Source: Caldovatus aquaticus (GTDB lineage Bacteria > Pseudomonadota > Alphaproteobacteria > Acetobacterales > Acetobacteraceae). From it: 64,000 bases of DNA. The stretch spans positions 1 through 64,000 of the forward strand of contig NZ_JAHZUY010000001.1 in assembly GCF_019458025.1 (NCBI RefSeq), written 5' to 3'. The position numbers and the translations under genes were made by a program. Below the pieces are notes generated by a model. It ran no database searches and was not told the origin of the DNA. It worked only from the letters and a program-made list of their open reading frames with translations. This document shows positions 33,605 through 44,501 of the stretch, piece after piece (position 1 is the stretch's first letter; every line of letters starts with the position of its first letter).

Positions 33605-34803
33605 CGCAGCTCGCGGCAGAACTCCTGGATGCGGGCGCAGGCCTCGCGCAGGCTTTCGGTGTCGGTGGCGTAGGAGATGCGGAGATAGGGGCTCATGCCG
33701 TAGGCGGCGCCCTGCACCGTCGCGACGTGCTTCTCCTCGAGCAGCGCGAGGGCGAAGTCGGTGTCGGTCTCGATCCGCCGCCCGCCGCGGCTGGTCTTGC
33801 CGAGGCAGCCGGCGATGTTGGGGAAGACGTAGAACGCGCCCTCCGGCTTGTGGCAGGCGATGCCCTCGGCCTGGTTCAGCAGCTCCACCACCAGGTCGCG
33901 GCGCGCCTGGTAGATCGCCTGGCGCTCGCGGATCAGGTCCTGCGGGCCGTCGAGCGCCGCCGCCGCCGCCGCCTGGGCGACGGTGCAGACCCCGGCGGTC
34001 GCCTGGCCCTGCAGGGTGAGCATGGCCTTGATCAGCGGCCGCGGCCCGGCGCCGAAGCCGATGCGCCAGCCGGTCATGGCGTAGGTCTTGGAGACGCCGT
34101 TGACGGTCAGCGTGCGCTCCCTGAGGCGCGGCTCGACCTCGGCAATGGTGCAGAACCCGAAGCCGTCGTAGATCAGGTGCTCGTACATGTCGTCGCTCAG
34201 CACCCAGACATGCGGGTGCCGCAGCAGCACCTCGGCGATCGCCCGCATCTCCTGCCGGGTGCAGGCGGCGCCGGTCGGGTTGTTGGGGAAGTTCAGCAGC
34301 ACCCACTTGGTGCGCGGGGTGATGGCGGCCTCCAGATCCTCGGGGCGCAGGCGGAAGCCGTTGTTCTGCGGGCAGGGGACGAGCACCGGGACGCCGCCCG
34401 GGATCTTCGCGATCTCGGCGTAGCTGATCCAGAAGGGGGCGGGGATCACCACCTCGTCGCCGGGATCGCAGGTGGCCATCATCGCGCTGTGGATGATCTG
34501 CTTGCCGCCGTTGCCGATCAGGATCTCGTCGAGCGCGTAGTCGAGGTTGTTGTCGCGCCGGAACTTGCGCTGCACCGCGGCCTTGAGGGCGGGGGTGCCG
34601 TCCTGCGGCGGATACTTGGTGTCGCCGCGGAGCGCCGCCTGGTGCGCCGCCTCGACCGCATGGGCCGGCGTCGGGAAGTCGGGCTCGCCGGCGGTGAGGC
34701 TGATCACCTTGACGCCCTTCGCCGCCAGCTCGCGCCCCTTCACCGTCATCACGACCGAGGCGGAGATCGAGACCTTCTTCAGGCGTTCGGCGAGGGCGGG
34801 CAT
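33601..34803 (-). CDS. Class I PLP aminotransferase (AspAT-like), copy 1
   Basis: Fold-type I aminotransferase, 400 residues. The PLP lysine is Lys239 in NGVSKTYAMTGWR; other parts are TAGEPDFPTP, NFPNNPTGA, DDMYEHL and the carboxylate-binding arginine in YLRISYAT. It aligns without gaps over at least the first 240 residues with the upstream copy 2, pointing to tandem duplication and divergence. Substrate may differ from aspartate, since pocket positions such as CPQNNGF and NFPNNPTG are changed. Confidence 0.9.
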   Translation of the reverse strand: MPALAERLKKVSISASVVMTVKGRELAAKGVKVISLTAGEPDFPTPAHAVEAAHQAALRGDTKYPPQDGTPALKAAVQRKFRRDNNLDYALDEILIGNGGKQIIHSAMMATCDPGDEVVIPAPFWISYAEIAKIPGGVPVLVPCPQNNGFRLRPEDLEAAITPRTKWVLLNFPNNPTGAACTRQEMRAIAEVLLRHPHVWVLSDDMYEHLIYDGFGFCTIAEVEPRLRERTLTVNGVSKTYAMTGWRIGFGAGPRPLIKAMLTLQGQATAGVCTVAQAAAAAALDGPQDLIRERQAIYQARRDLVVELLNQAEGIACHKPEGAFYVFPNIAGCLGKTSRGGRRIETDTDFALALLEEKHVATVQGAAYGMSPYLRISYATDTESLREACARIQEFCRELR

Positions 34804-34833
34804 GCCGGCGTCTCTCCCCAGGCGGCCGGAGGC

Positions 34834-36867
<2,034 letters not shown>

Positions 36868-36871
<4 letters not shown>

Positions 36872-37719
36872 GGCCGCGCCTCCAGCCGCTGGAACAGCCG
36901 CAGCGGCAGGATCAGGAGGGCGAGCAGCACGACGGCGAGCGCCGCGGCGAGCGGCCAGTCGCGGTTCTGGAAGAACTCCCCCCACAGCACGCGGCCGACG
37001 AGCTGCGCCTCCGGAGGACCCAGCAGGTCGGGGATCACGAACTCCCCCGCCGCCGGGATGAAGACGAGCAGGAAGGCCGCCGCCGCCCCGGGCGCGGAGA
37101 GCGGCAGCGTCACGGTGAGGAACACCGTCGCCGGCCGCGCGCCGAGGCCGGCCGCCGCCTCCTCGAGCGCCGGATCGCGCCGCGCCAGGACGGCGTGGAG
37201 CGGGAGCACGGCGAAGGGCAGATAGGCGTGGACCATGCCGAGATACATGGCGAGATCCGAGTAGAGCAGCGGCAGCGGCGCCTCGATCAGGCCGAGCGCG
37301 CGCAGCACGCCGTTGAGCCAGCCCGCGTCGCGCAGGAGCCCGATCCAGGCGCCGACCCGGATCAGGAAGCCGGTCCAGAAGGGCAGCAGTACGGCGAGCA
37401 GGAGCGGCGTCCGCCGCGCCTCCGGCACGCGCGCGATGGCGAGCGCCATCGGATAGGCGATCAGCAGGCAGAGCGAGGCGGTGGCGAAGGCGACGACCAG
37501 CGAGCGCAGGAAGGCGTCGCGGTAGAACGGATCGGTGAGGACGGTGGCGAAGTTGGCGAAGCTCCCCTGCCACGTGCCGTCCGCGGCGAACGGCGGGCGG
37601 AAGGGCGGCACGCCCGCATCCGCCTCGCCGAGCGCGATCCCGAGCAGCACCACGGCCGGGGCGGCGACGAACAGCGCGAGCCAGGCCGAGGCCGGCGCGA
37701 GGACGGCGAGGCGGCGCAT
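36868..37719 (-). CDS. potH: Polyamine ABC transporter permease PotH-like
   Basis: Inner-membrane permease, 283 residues with six hydrophobic segments. The loop EEAAAGLGARPATVFLTVTL is the ATPase contact motif, and LLPFWTGFLIRVGAWIGLL is characteristic of PotB/PotH. Its ATG 37719 shares one base with the end of the ATPase gene. The pair with potI indicates a heterodimeric channel. Confidence 0.88.
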
Positions 37720-38801
37720 CAGTCGGCCAGCACCGTCAGCGCCTCGCCGGGCCAGGCGAGCGCGACGCGCGTCCCGCGCGCCGGCACGCCCTCGGCACTC
37801 GGGCGCGAGACGCGCAGCGCCGTCCCGCCGTCGAGCCGCACGAGGCAGGTGGAAAGCTCGCCGCGATAGGCGATCTCGACGACCGTGCCGCGCGTCGCGT
37901 TCGGCCCCTCCCCCTCCGCGGCCGCCGCCCGGTCCGCCGCCTCGGGCCGCATCCGCACCCGTTCCGGTCGCAGCGCCAGCGTGACGGCACTGCCGGCGGG
38001 CCGCGCGAGCGGCGCGGCGGGGCGTAGCACGCAGCCGGCCTCGGCGCAGTCCACGCCGCCGTCCGCCCGCACCGTCCCCGCGAGCAGGTTCGCCCCGCCG
38101 AGGAAGGTCGCGACGAAGCGCGTCGCCGGCCGCTCGTACACCTCCCGCGGCGGGCCGACCTGCACCAGCCGCCCGCGCTCGAGCACGCCGATGCGGTCGG
38201 CGAGTGCCATCGCCTCCGCCTGGTCGTGCGTCACCATCACGAAGGCCGCGCCGGTCGCCCGCTGCAGGGCGCGCAGCTCGAACCCGGTCGCTTCGCGCAG
38301 GCCGGCGTCGAGCGCGGCGAGCGGCTCGTCGAGCAGCAGCAGGCGCGGACGCACCACCAGGCTGCGCGCGAGCGCCACGCGCTGCCTCTGGCCGCCGGAG
38401 AGCCGGTGCGGCCGGCGGCGCTCCAGCCCCGCGAGCCGCACCAGGGCCAGCGCCTCGGCCACCCGCCGCCGGAGCTCCGCGGAGGGGACGCCGGCGCGGC
38501 GCAAGCCGTAGGCGACGTTGTCGAACACATCGAGATGCGGGAACAGCGCGTAGTTCTGGAACATCATCGCCACCGGCCGCCGATAAGGCGGCAGCGGGAC
38601 GAGATCCCGCCCCTCCAGCAGCAGCCGGCCCGCGTCCGGCGTCTCGAACCCGGCGACCAGGCGCAGCAGGGTCGTCTTCCCCGAGCCCGAGCCGCCGAGC
38701 AGGGCGAAGAACTCGCCCGGTGCGATGGCGAGGTCGAGCCCCTCGAGCGCGACCGTCGCGCCGTAGCGCTTCGCCACCCCTTCGGCGCGCAGCAAGGACA
38801 A
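37719..38801 (-). CDS. potG: Polyamine ABC transporter ATPase PotG-like
   Basis: ATP-binding subunit, 360 residues. Walker A is GGSGSGKTT (about 35-43), the signature LSGGQRQRVALARS, Walker B LLLLDEPLAALD and the switch His in MVTHDQAEAM; a C-terminal TOBE-like domain (LRPERVRM) follows. The likely start is TTG 38801, six bases after the potF stop, since the ABC fold begins directly there; a second TTG lies two codons on. Cys-rich details in the TOBE part are unremarkable. Confidence 0.9.
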   Translation of the reverse strand: MSLLRAEGVAKRYGATVALEGLDLAIAPGEFFALLGGSGSGKTTLLRLVAGFETPDAGRLLLEGRDLVPLPPYRRPVAMMFQNYALFPHLDVFDNVAYGLRRAGVPSAELRRRVAEALALVRLAGLERRRPHRLSGGQRQRVALARSLVVRPRLLLLDEPLAALDAGLREATGFELRALQRATGAAFVMVTHDQAEAMALADRIGVLERGRLVQVGPPREVYERPATRFVATFLGGANLLAGTVRADGGVDCAEAGCVLRPAAPLARPAGSAVTLALRPERVRMRPEAADRAAAAEGEGPNATRGTVVEIAYRGELSTCLVRLDGGTALRVSRPSAEGVPARGTRVALAWPGEALTVLAD

Positions 38802-38806
38802 CGGTC

Positions 38807-39994
38807 CTAGCGCCCCGCCTTGAAGCGGCTCCACAGCCGCGCGCGCAACCGCTCCGCCGCCGGCGACGGCGTGCCGGCGACGAAGCTGTTGGCGAGCACC
38901 GATTCCGGCGGATAGACGTTCGGGTCGTCGCGCACCTCGGGCGCGAGCAGCGGGCGCGAGGCCGGCACCGCGTTCGGATAGCGCGTGTGGTTGGTGATGG
39001 CGGCGATGATCTCCGGCCGCAGCACGAAATCGATGAACGCCATCGCCGCCTCGGGGTTGGGCGCGTCGGCCGGGATCGCCAGCATGTCGAAGGCGAGCTG
39101 CGCTCCTTCGCGCGGGGCGGCATAGGCGATCTCGATGCCGCGCCCGGCCGCGCGCGCCCGCACCGCGGCCTGGATCGCGTCGCCGGAGTAGGTGAGCGCG
39201 AGGCACACCTCCCCGGTCGCCAGCGCGTCCACGATCGCGCCCGAGCCCGGGATCGCGCGCAGATAGGGGCGGATCGCCATCAGCGCCTGCTCCGCCGCGC
39301 GCAGGTCGGCGGGGTCGGCGCTGTCCGGGTCGCGGCCGAGCCAGTGCAGCACGCTGGGCAGCACGTCGGTCGCGCTGTCCATCACCATGATGCCGCAGCG
39401 CGCGAGCCGCCGCGCGTTCTCTGGCTGCAGCAGCAGGCCGAGGCTGTCGCGCGGCGCATCCGGCGCCAGCGCGCGCACCTGGTCCACGCGCATGCCGAGC
39501 CCGGTCGTGCCCCACAGGTAGATCGCGCCGTGCCGGTTCCCCGGATCGGTCCGCGCCACCTTGCTCATCAGCCCCGGGTCGAGGTTGGCGAGATTCGGGA
39601 TCCGCGCCGGGTCGAGCGGCCGCAGCGCGCCGGCGCGGACCAGGCGCGCGAAGGTCGGCTCGCTCGTCGGCACGATGATGTCGTAGCCGGAGCGGCCGGC
39701 GGAGAGCTTCGCCTCCAGCGTCTCCAGGCTGTCGTAGACGTCGTAGCGCACGCGGATGCCGGTCTCGCGCGTGAAGCGCCGCAGCACCTCCGGGTCTATG
39801 TAGTCGCTCCAGTTGTACACGTTGAGCACCGGCGCGGGCTGCGCCGGGGCGCGCCGGGCGGCAGGCGGCGAGGCGAGCGCCGCGGCGCAGACGCACAGCG
39901 CGAGCAGCACCGCCAGCGCGGCGCGGCGCCGCCCCGGCAGTCCCGCCTCCCGCAGGGGCGGCGATGGCGGCGGCGCGGCGGGGTGGCGGGGCAT
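38807..39994 (-). CDS. potF: Polyamine-binding periplasmic protein PotF-like
   Basis: Solute-binding protein that captures putrescine or related polyamines. The 395-residue precursor has a basic Pro-rich N-terminus and a hydrophobic signal segment (about 26-45). The mature start NVYNWSDYIDPEVLRRF and the YDVYDSLETLEAKL segment closely follow PotF/PotD. ATG 39994 was chosen because AGGAAG lies seven bases upstream; a longer frame exists. It is the first gene of the leftward potFGHI-aminotransferase-GNAT series. Confidence 0.91.
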   Translation of the reverse strand: MPRHPAAPPPSPPLREAGLPGRRRAALAVLLALCVCAAALASPPAARRAPAQPAPVLNVYNWSDYIDPEVLRRFTRETGIRVRYDVYDSLETLEAKLSAGRSGYDIIVPTSEPTFARLVRAGALRPLDPARIPNLANLDPGLMSKVARTDPGNRHGAIYLWGTTGLGMRVDQVRALAPDAPRDSLGLLLQPENARRLARCGIMVMDSATDVLPSVLHWLGRDPDSADPADLRAAEQALMAIRPYLRAIPGSGAIVDALATGEVCLALTYSGDAIQAAVRARAAGRGIEIAYAAPREGAQLAFDMLAIPADAPNPEAAMAFIDFVLRPEIIAAITNHTRYPNAVPASRPLLAPEVRDDPNVYPPESVLANSFVAGTPSPAAERLRARLWSRFKAGR

Positions 39995-40375
39995 CGGCGG
40001 GCTTCCTGGCGCAGGCGGCGGTCGATTCGCGGTCTCTCGCGGGCGCGAGGCTTGTAACACGCGGCGCCGCGGCGGGCTGAGCCCCAGGAATAATTTCCTT
40101 GACTGCGCCCCCCGCCCCGGCGTATCGAGGGCGGGCCAAGGGGCGTATCGCGCCCGCTTCGGCCCCTCCCCTCACCCGACAATCCGTCCGTCCGGCCGGG
40201 CGCACGCCTGCCCGTCCGCGCCCGCGCGCGGCGGGCGATCCCGCGCCCGGCCGGCGGCGATGCCCGAGGAGATGATCCCCGCGTGACCCACCCTGCCCCC
40301 AGCGCCGCCCCCGCCGCGCGGCCGGCCCCGCGCCGCGCCGCCGCGCCGGCCGGCGGCTGAACCCGGGAGGCTCCC
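39995..40375. promoter_or_regulatory. Intergenic region between potF and the tail-like cassette
   Basis: This 381-base divergent gap holds an AT-rich island at 40086-40104. On the plus strand TTGACT (40099-40104) and TATCGA (40123-40128) are 18 bases apart and resemble a sigma-70 promoter pointing at the tail-like genes. A small dyad, AGGAA/TTCCT around TAAT (40086-40099), abuts the -35 box. No convincing gene was found; short Ala/Pro-rich open frames here have no support. Confidence 0.45.
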
Positions 40376-41026
40376 ATGCCCTTCGACGCGCTGGGCCTGA
40401 CCGTGCTCACCCAGGCCAACGGCTTCTCGCTCTGGCACTACCGCACCGCCGACTCCCGGGCCGCGGTGCTCGCCCCCGGGTACTTCGCCCCGGTGGCCGA
40501 TCGCCTGCACGCGGGCGACGTGCTGATCGTGCAGGCGGCGGACGCGACCGCCCTGGTGCCCATCCGCGCCGACGGCACCGCCGCGGCCGGCCTCACCCTC
40601 GACAGCGCGGCCGCCGGGCTCGCGCTCATCCGCTCGGCGACGCAGGTGATCGACCTGAGCCAGGCCGCGGACGCGGTCGTGCGCGCGATCGTACTCGCAC
40701 CGCTGCCCGGCATCGTCGTCGCCGGCCAGGAGGTCGTCGCCACCGCGACCGTGGCCGGCCCGATCGCCGCCGTCGTCTTCGGCCTGCTCGATCAGACCGG
40801 CGCGGCGGCCGCCCCCGCCCAGACCGTGCCGGTCGCCGGCGGCATCGCCGCGGCGAGCTTCCCGGCCCCCGCCCCCGGCGACGGCTACCGCGTCCGCGCC
40901 GCGGATGCCGCCGACCCGACGATGGTCGCGCTCTCGCCGCCCTTCTCGGCCGTCCTTCCCGGTCGCCTGCTGCTCGAGCAGGGCGGTCTGCTGCTGACCG
41001 AACAGGGCGTGGCGCTTCTGCTCTAG
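40376..41026 (+). CDS. Phage-tail-associated protein of unknown function
   Basis: A 216-residue protein with no catalytic motif. Its N-terminal part (FSLWHYRTAD, then PGYFAPVADRLHAGDVLIVQ) has the look of small structural proteins next to tail fibres in alphaproteobacterial phages. A middle Ala-rich beta domain follows. The C-terminus LLLEQGGLLLTEQGVALLL is a duplicated LLxEQG pattern also common near tail fibres. GGGAGG precedes ATG 40376. It is the first of three codirectional genes; the assignment rests on pattern memory and context. Confidence 0.6.
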   Translation: MPFDALGLTVLTQANGFSLWHYRTADSRAAVLAPGYFAPVADRLHAGDVLIVQAADATALVPIRADGTAAAGLTLDSAAAGLALIRSATQVIDLSQAADAVVRAIVLAPLPGIVVAGQEVVATATVAGPIAAVVFGLLDQTGAAAAPAQTVPVAGGIAAASFPAPAPGDGYRVRAADAADPTMVALSPPFSAVLPGRLLLEQGGLLLTEQGVALLL

Positions 41027-41144
41027 GACCGTCGCCGTCGGCGAGCGGATGCGCCCTCCCGGCCGCCCCGGGCCGCGCGCGATCCGCCCAGGCGCGCCGG
41101 CCGCCCGTCGCATCCCCGTTTCCCTGCAACAGGACCCCCACGCG

Positions 41145-42740
41145 ATGTCGGACACCAAGATCACCGCGCTTCCCGCCGCCACCACCCCGACCGAGGCCGA
41201 CCTCCTGCCGATCGTGCAGGGGATCGGGAACGTCCCGGTGACCCGCCGCACCAGCCTCGCCGGCCTGCGCGCAGGCCTCCTCGCCGACCGGCCCGTGCAT
41301 GTGCGCGACTTCGGCGCCGCCGGCAACGGCGTGGCCGACGACGGCCCGGCGATCCAGGCCGCGATCGACGCGCTCGCCGCCGCCGGCGGCGGCACGCTGC
41401 TGTTCGGCCCGCGGCACTACCGGATCGCCTCGCCGGTCGTCATCAACGACGTCTCGGTCGTGCTTCAGGGCGCGGGCTACACCGAAGGCCCGGACGCCGC
41501 GGACGGCACCTGGATCCTCCTCGACACCACAGGCTTCACGCCCTTCACCTTCACCGGCCTCGGGGCGCGCGGCTCGGCGGTGCGCGATCTCGCGGTGCGC
41601 CAGACCCACACCGCGGCGCAGGACCCGTCCTGGGCGCCGACCGACTATCCCTTCGTGTTCCGGGTGGTGGACTGCTACGGCGCGGTGGACTTCGAGAACG
41701 TCTTCCTGTGCGCCGTCAACCGCGGGATCTTCTGCGACAACTCGGGGCGCCTGAACATCCAGCGCCTGCGCGGCCAGGTGTTCACGGTCGGCGTCGAGGT
41801 CGACCGCTGCTACGACGTCGCGCGCCTGCAGCACGTCCACTTCTGGCCCTTCTGGACGGGAGACACGGATGTGCTGCGCTGGCAGCAGGCGAACACCGAT
41901 TGCCTGGTGCTGCGCCGCTGCGATGGCGTCTTCCTCGACGACATCTTCGGCCTCGCCTGCCGCAGCGTGGTCCGCCTCGCCTCCTCGGCCGCGGGGGTGA
42001 CGACCAAGTTCTACCTCGGCAAGGGCTATGCCGACTTCGCCAAATACGGCGTCTGGGTCGAGGGCGACGGCGTCACCGGGCAGATCGCCTGCCTGACCAC
42101 GCAGGGCGAGCTGATCAACGGGGCCGGCGCGCCGCTCGCCGGCTCCTCCGGCCTGCGCCTCGACGGCAGCAACGCCCAGATCCAGGTCGGCAATCTTCGG
42201 GTCGAGGCCTGCGAGTCGCACGCCATCCGCATCGGAGGCCAGGGCAACCGGCTGGACGTGTTCGCGCTGCGCTGCGAACGGTTCAACACGCTCAACGACG
42301 GCTCGGCGGCGCTGCACATCGCGGACTCCGGCGCCGGGACGGCGAACCAGGTGTTCCTCGGTACCCCCCCGGTCGTCGCCAACGGCAACGGCGGGCCGCT
42401 GGTCAATACCGGGACCAACGGCAAGGCGAGCCAGGCCGCCGTCGCGCCCGCTGGCACCGCGAACGCGGTGCAGATCAACGGTGCCGCAGCGGGGTCGGCG
42501 CCGGGCATCGCAGCGACCGGGACGGACGCGAATGTGAGCCTCTCTCTCGCGGCTAAGGGCGGGGGCGCGATCCTCGCCGGCGCGCCGATCCAGATCCCCT
42601 CCTACGCCGTCGGCGCCTTGCCAACCGCCGCCGGGTTCCCGCGCTGCCTGATCTATGTCGCGAACGGTGCCGGCAATCGCCGCCTCGCCGTCAGCGACGG
42701 CACGACCTGGCGCTGGCCGGACGGCACGGTGGTGTCCTGA
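41145..42740 (+). CDS. Tailspike-like protein with pectate-lyase-type beta-helix
   Basis: A 531-residue protein. Residues 1-45 (KITALPAATTPTEADLLPI) match the N-terminal style of phage tail fibres. Residues about 52-95 (VRDFGAAGNGVADD and a Gly-rich stretch) mark a Pectate_lyase_3 right-handed beta-helix that continues to about residue 400. The last 40 residues (CLIYVANGAGNRRLAVSDGTTW) resemble tail-fibre C-terminal caps. Such proteins bind or cut surface glycans. ATG 41145 was chosen over an earlier in-frame ATG because the fibre motif begins there. Confidence 0.75.
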   Translation: MSDTKITALPAATTPTEADLLPIVQGIGNVPVTRRTSLAGLRAGLLADRPVHVRDFGAAGNGVADDGPAIQAAIDALAAAGGGTLLFGPRHYRIASPVVINDVSVVLQGAGYTEGPDAADGTWILLDTTGFTPFTFTGLGARGSAVRDLAVRQTHTAAQDPSWAPTDYPFVFRVVDCYGAVDFENVFLCAVNRGIFCDNSGRLNIQRLRGQVFTVGVEVDRCYDVARLQHVHFWPFWTGDTDVLRWQQANTDCLVLRRCDGVFLDDIFGLACRSVVRLASSAAGVTTKFYLGKGYADFAKYGVWVEGDGVTGQIACLTTQGELINGAGAPLAGSSGLRLDGSNAQIQVGNLRVEACESHAIRIGGQGNRLDVFALRCERFNTLNDGSAALHIADSGAGTANQVFLGTPPVVANGNGGPLVNTGTNGKASQAAVAPAGTANAVQINGAAAGSAPGIAATGTDANVSLSLAAKGGGAILAGAPIQIPSYAVGALPTAAGFPRCLIYVANGAGNRRLAVSDGTTWRWPDGTVVS

Positions 42741-42765
42741 CCGGCCGGCGCGAGGAGGCACGCCC

Positions 42766-43140
42766 ATGACCGCCCTCACCGACTACGCGAAGGACCTGCT
42801 CGCCCGCGCCCTCGTCGGCCGCCAGCCGGCGCTGCCCGCCGCGGTGTGGCTCGGCCTCGGCACCGGCGGCTCGGACGCAAGCGGCCTGACCGGCGAGCCG
42901 GTCGGCGCCGGCTACGCACGCCAGCCGGTCGCCTTCACCGGCAGCGGGACGCAGCGCAACGCCGCGGCGATCCGCTTCAGCTTCACCGCCGCGGTCGGCA
43001 CGCTCACCCATATCGGCCTGTTCGACGCCCCCGCCGGCGGCAACCCGCTCACCTGGTCCGCGCTCGGCACGCCGGCGACGCTGAACGCGCCCGGCACGCT
43101 GACCATCCCGGCGGAGAGCCTGACCCTGCTCGCCGACTGA
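42766..43140 (+). CDS. Phage tail fibre-like small protein
   Basis: A 124-residue protein beginning with a helix (LTDYAKDLLARALVG), then VWLGLGTG, GYARQPVAFTGSG, AAIRFSFTAAVGTLTHIGLFD. This arrangement is typical of small tail-fibre-associated proteins of siphophages. A GAGGAGG site precedes ATG 42766. It follows the tailspike gene by 25 bases and ends the cassette; no capsid, terminase, tape-measure or lysis gene is nearby. Confidence 0.7.
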   Translation: MTALTDYAKDLLARALVGRQPALPAAVWLGLGTGGSDASGLTGEPVGAGYARQPVAFTGSGTQRNAAAIRFSFTAAVGTLTHIGLFDAPAGGNPLTWSALGTPATLNAPGTLTIPAESLTLLAD

Positions 43141-43156
43141 GCGGCGCGCGCCGGCG

Positions 43157-43175
43157 GCCCCGGCCAGGCCGGGGC
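43157..43175 (+). terminator. Perfect GC palindrome ending the tail-like cassette
   Basis: GCCCCGGCC and GGCCGGGGC flank a single A, 17 bases after the last tail-like gene. It can fold as a short-loop hairpin. No T-run follows, so it is only a possible terminator. Confidence 0.35.
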
Positions 43176-43546
43176 GCGGGCGGCGCGGGCGCAGGCACGG
43201 CCCTTCCGCCCTCGCTGCCCGCCCCCTCCGCCTTGCCCGGGGCCGGCCGCGCCATTACCGTCGCGGCGTCGGGATCGCTCCCGCGTGCCGCGCCGCGCGC
43301 CCGTGGCGGGCAGCGGATGCCGGACCGGGACTGCGGGGAAGGCCTGCGCCTCGGGCGTCCGTCCGGTGCGGCCCGGCCCCGACGGCGCGAACGGAGGGAG
43401 CGGGAGTGTGGAGAGCGAGCGCACCCTGATCCGCCCGCGGACGGGATGCATCCGCCGCCGCGCGACCGGCCCCGCGGGCCCGAGCGGCGCCTTCCCGGCA
43501 TGCGCCGGCGCGGCCCGGCCCGGGGCGCCCGCCTGCCCGGGAGGCG
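43176..43546. other. Intergenic region, nothing recognised
   Basis: About 370 bases of very GC-rich sequence between the tail-like cassette and the DMT transporter. Open frames here are low-complexity and lack ribosome sites or family motifs. A GGGAGG just before 43547 serves the next gene. Confidence 0.5.
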
Positions 43547-44491
43547 ATGGCTAGCCGCGACGAGGCGCGGTGCGCCTCCGCGCCGCGCGCCGCCGTCGCC
43601 CCCGCATCGCTGCCGCCGGGGCGCGACCGCCGGGTGCTGCTCGGCATCCTGCTGATGTGCGCGGCCGGGACCCTGTTCCCGGTGATGAACGGGCTCGTCC
43701 AGGTGCTGAGCCGCACCTACCCCTCCGAGCAGATCATCTGGGCGCGCAACACCGGCCACCTGCTGGTCGTGCTGGCGCTGATCGTGCCGCGCTACGGGCT
43801 CTCCGTGCTGCGCACCGTGCGGCCGGCGGCGCAGCTCGCGCGCTCGATCCTGCTGCTGATGTCCACGGCGATGTTCTTCTTCGGCGTCAAGCACATCCCC
43901 CTCGCCCAGGCCGGCTCGATCAGCCAGATGGCGCCGTTCTTCGTCACCCTGCTCGCCTGGCCGCTGCTCGGCGAGCGCATCCGCCCCTCGCGCTTCGTCG
44001 CGGTGCTGGTCGGCTTCGTCGGCGTGCTGATCGTGATCCGCCCCGGGACCGACGTGTTCCACTGGGCGTCGCTGCTGATCATGGGCAGCGCCTTCTGCTA
44101 TGCGCTCTACCAGATCTTCACCCGCCGCGTCGCCGGGCTCGACCGGCCGGAGACCTCGGTGATGTACAGCGCCCTGGTCGGCACGCTGGTGATGTGCGCG
44201 GTGGTGCCCTTCGTGTGGAAGGCGCCGCTCAGCCTGGCCGACGCGGTGCTGCACGGCTGCCTCGGCGTGCTCGGCGCCTCCGGCCACTACTGCGTGGCGC
44301 GCGCGCTGACCTACGCGCAGGCGAACGTGATCGCGCCCTTCCAGTACTGGCAGATCGTCGGCTCGGTGATCGTCGGCTGGTTCGTCTCCGGCCTGCTCCC
44401 CGACCTCGGCACCTGGATCGGCGCCGGCATCATCGTCGCCGCCGGGGTGTACATCGCCCTCACCGCGAGCCGCGCGCCGCGGCGCGGCTGA
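43547..44491 (+). CDS. DMT-family (EamA) transporter
   Basis: Ten-helix drug/metabolite transporter, 314 residues, with two EamA repeats (about 28-160 and 175-305). Typical patterns are FFFGVKHIPLAQAGSISQMAPFF in repeat 1 and RALTYAQANVIAPFQYWQI in repeat 2. Substrate unknown. A Pro/Ala-rich N-terminus precedes the first helix. It is convergent with the CoA-transferase gene with only ten bases between stops. Confidence 0.88.
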   Translation: MASRDEARCASAPRAAVAPASLPPGRDRRVLLGILLMCAAGTLFPVMNGLVQVLSRTYPSEQIIWARNTGHLLVVLALIVPRYGLSVLRTVRPAAQLARSILLLMSTAMFFFGVKHIPLAQAGSISQMAPFFVTLLAWPLLGERIRPSRFVAVLVGFVGVLIVIRPGTDVFHWASLLIMGSAFCYALYQIFTRRVAGLDRPETSVMYSALVGTLVMCAVVPFVWKAPLSLADAVLHGCLGVLGASGHYCVARALTYAQANVIAPFQYWQIVGSVIVGWFVSGLLPDLGTWIGAGIIVAAGVYIALTASRAPRRG

Positions 44492-44501
44492 ACGCGGCCC
44501 C

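Noticed and set aside
37195-37869. Glu/Arg-rich plus-strand frame across the pot permease genes
   Set aside because: Antisense to intact potH/potG and without any recognisable domain.
40260-40360. Tiny overlapping frames (MPEEMIPA and a following Ala/Pro-rich 25-mer) before the tail-like cassette
   Set aside because: No ribosome site of note, no motif, and a composition expected by chance; not listed as genes.
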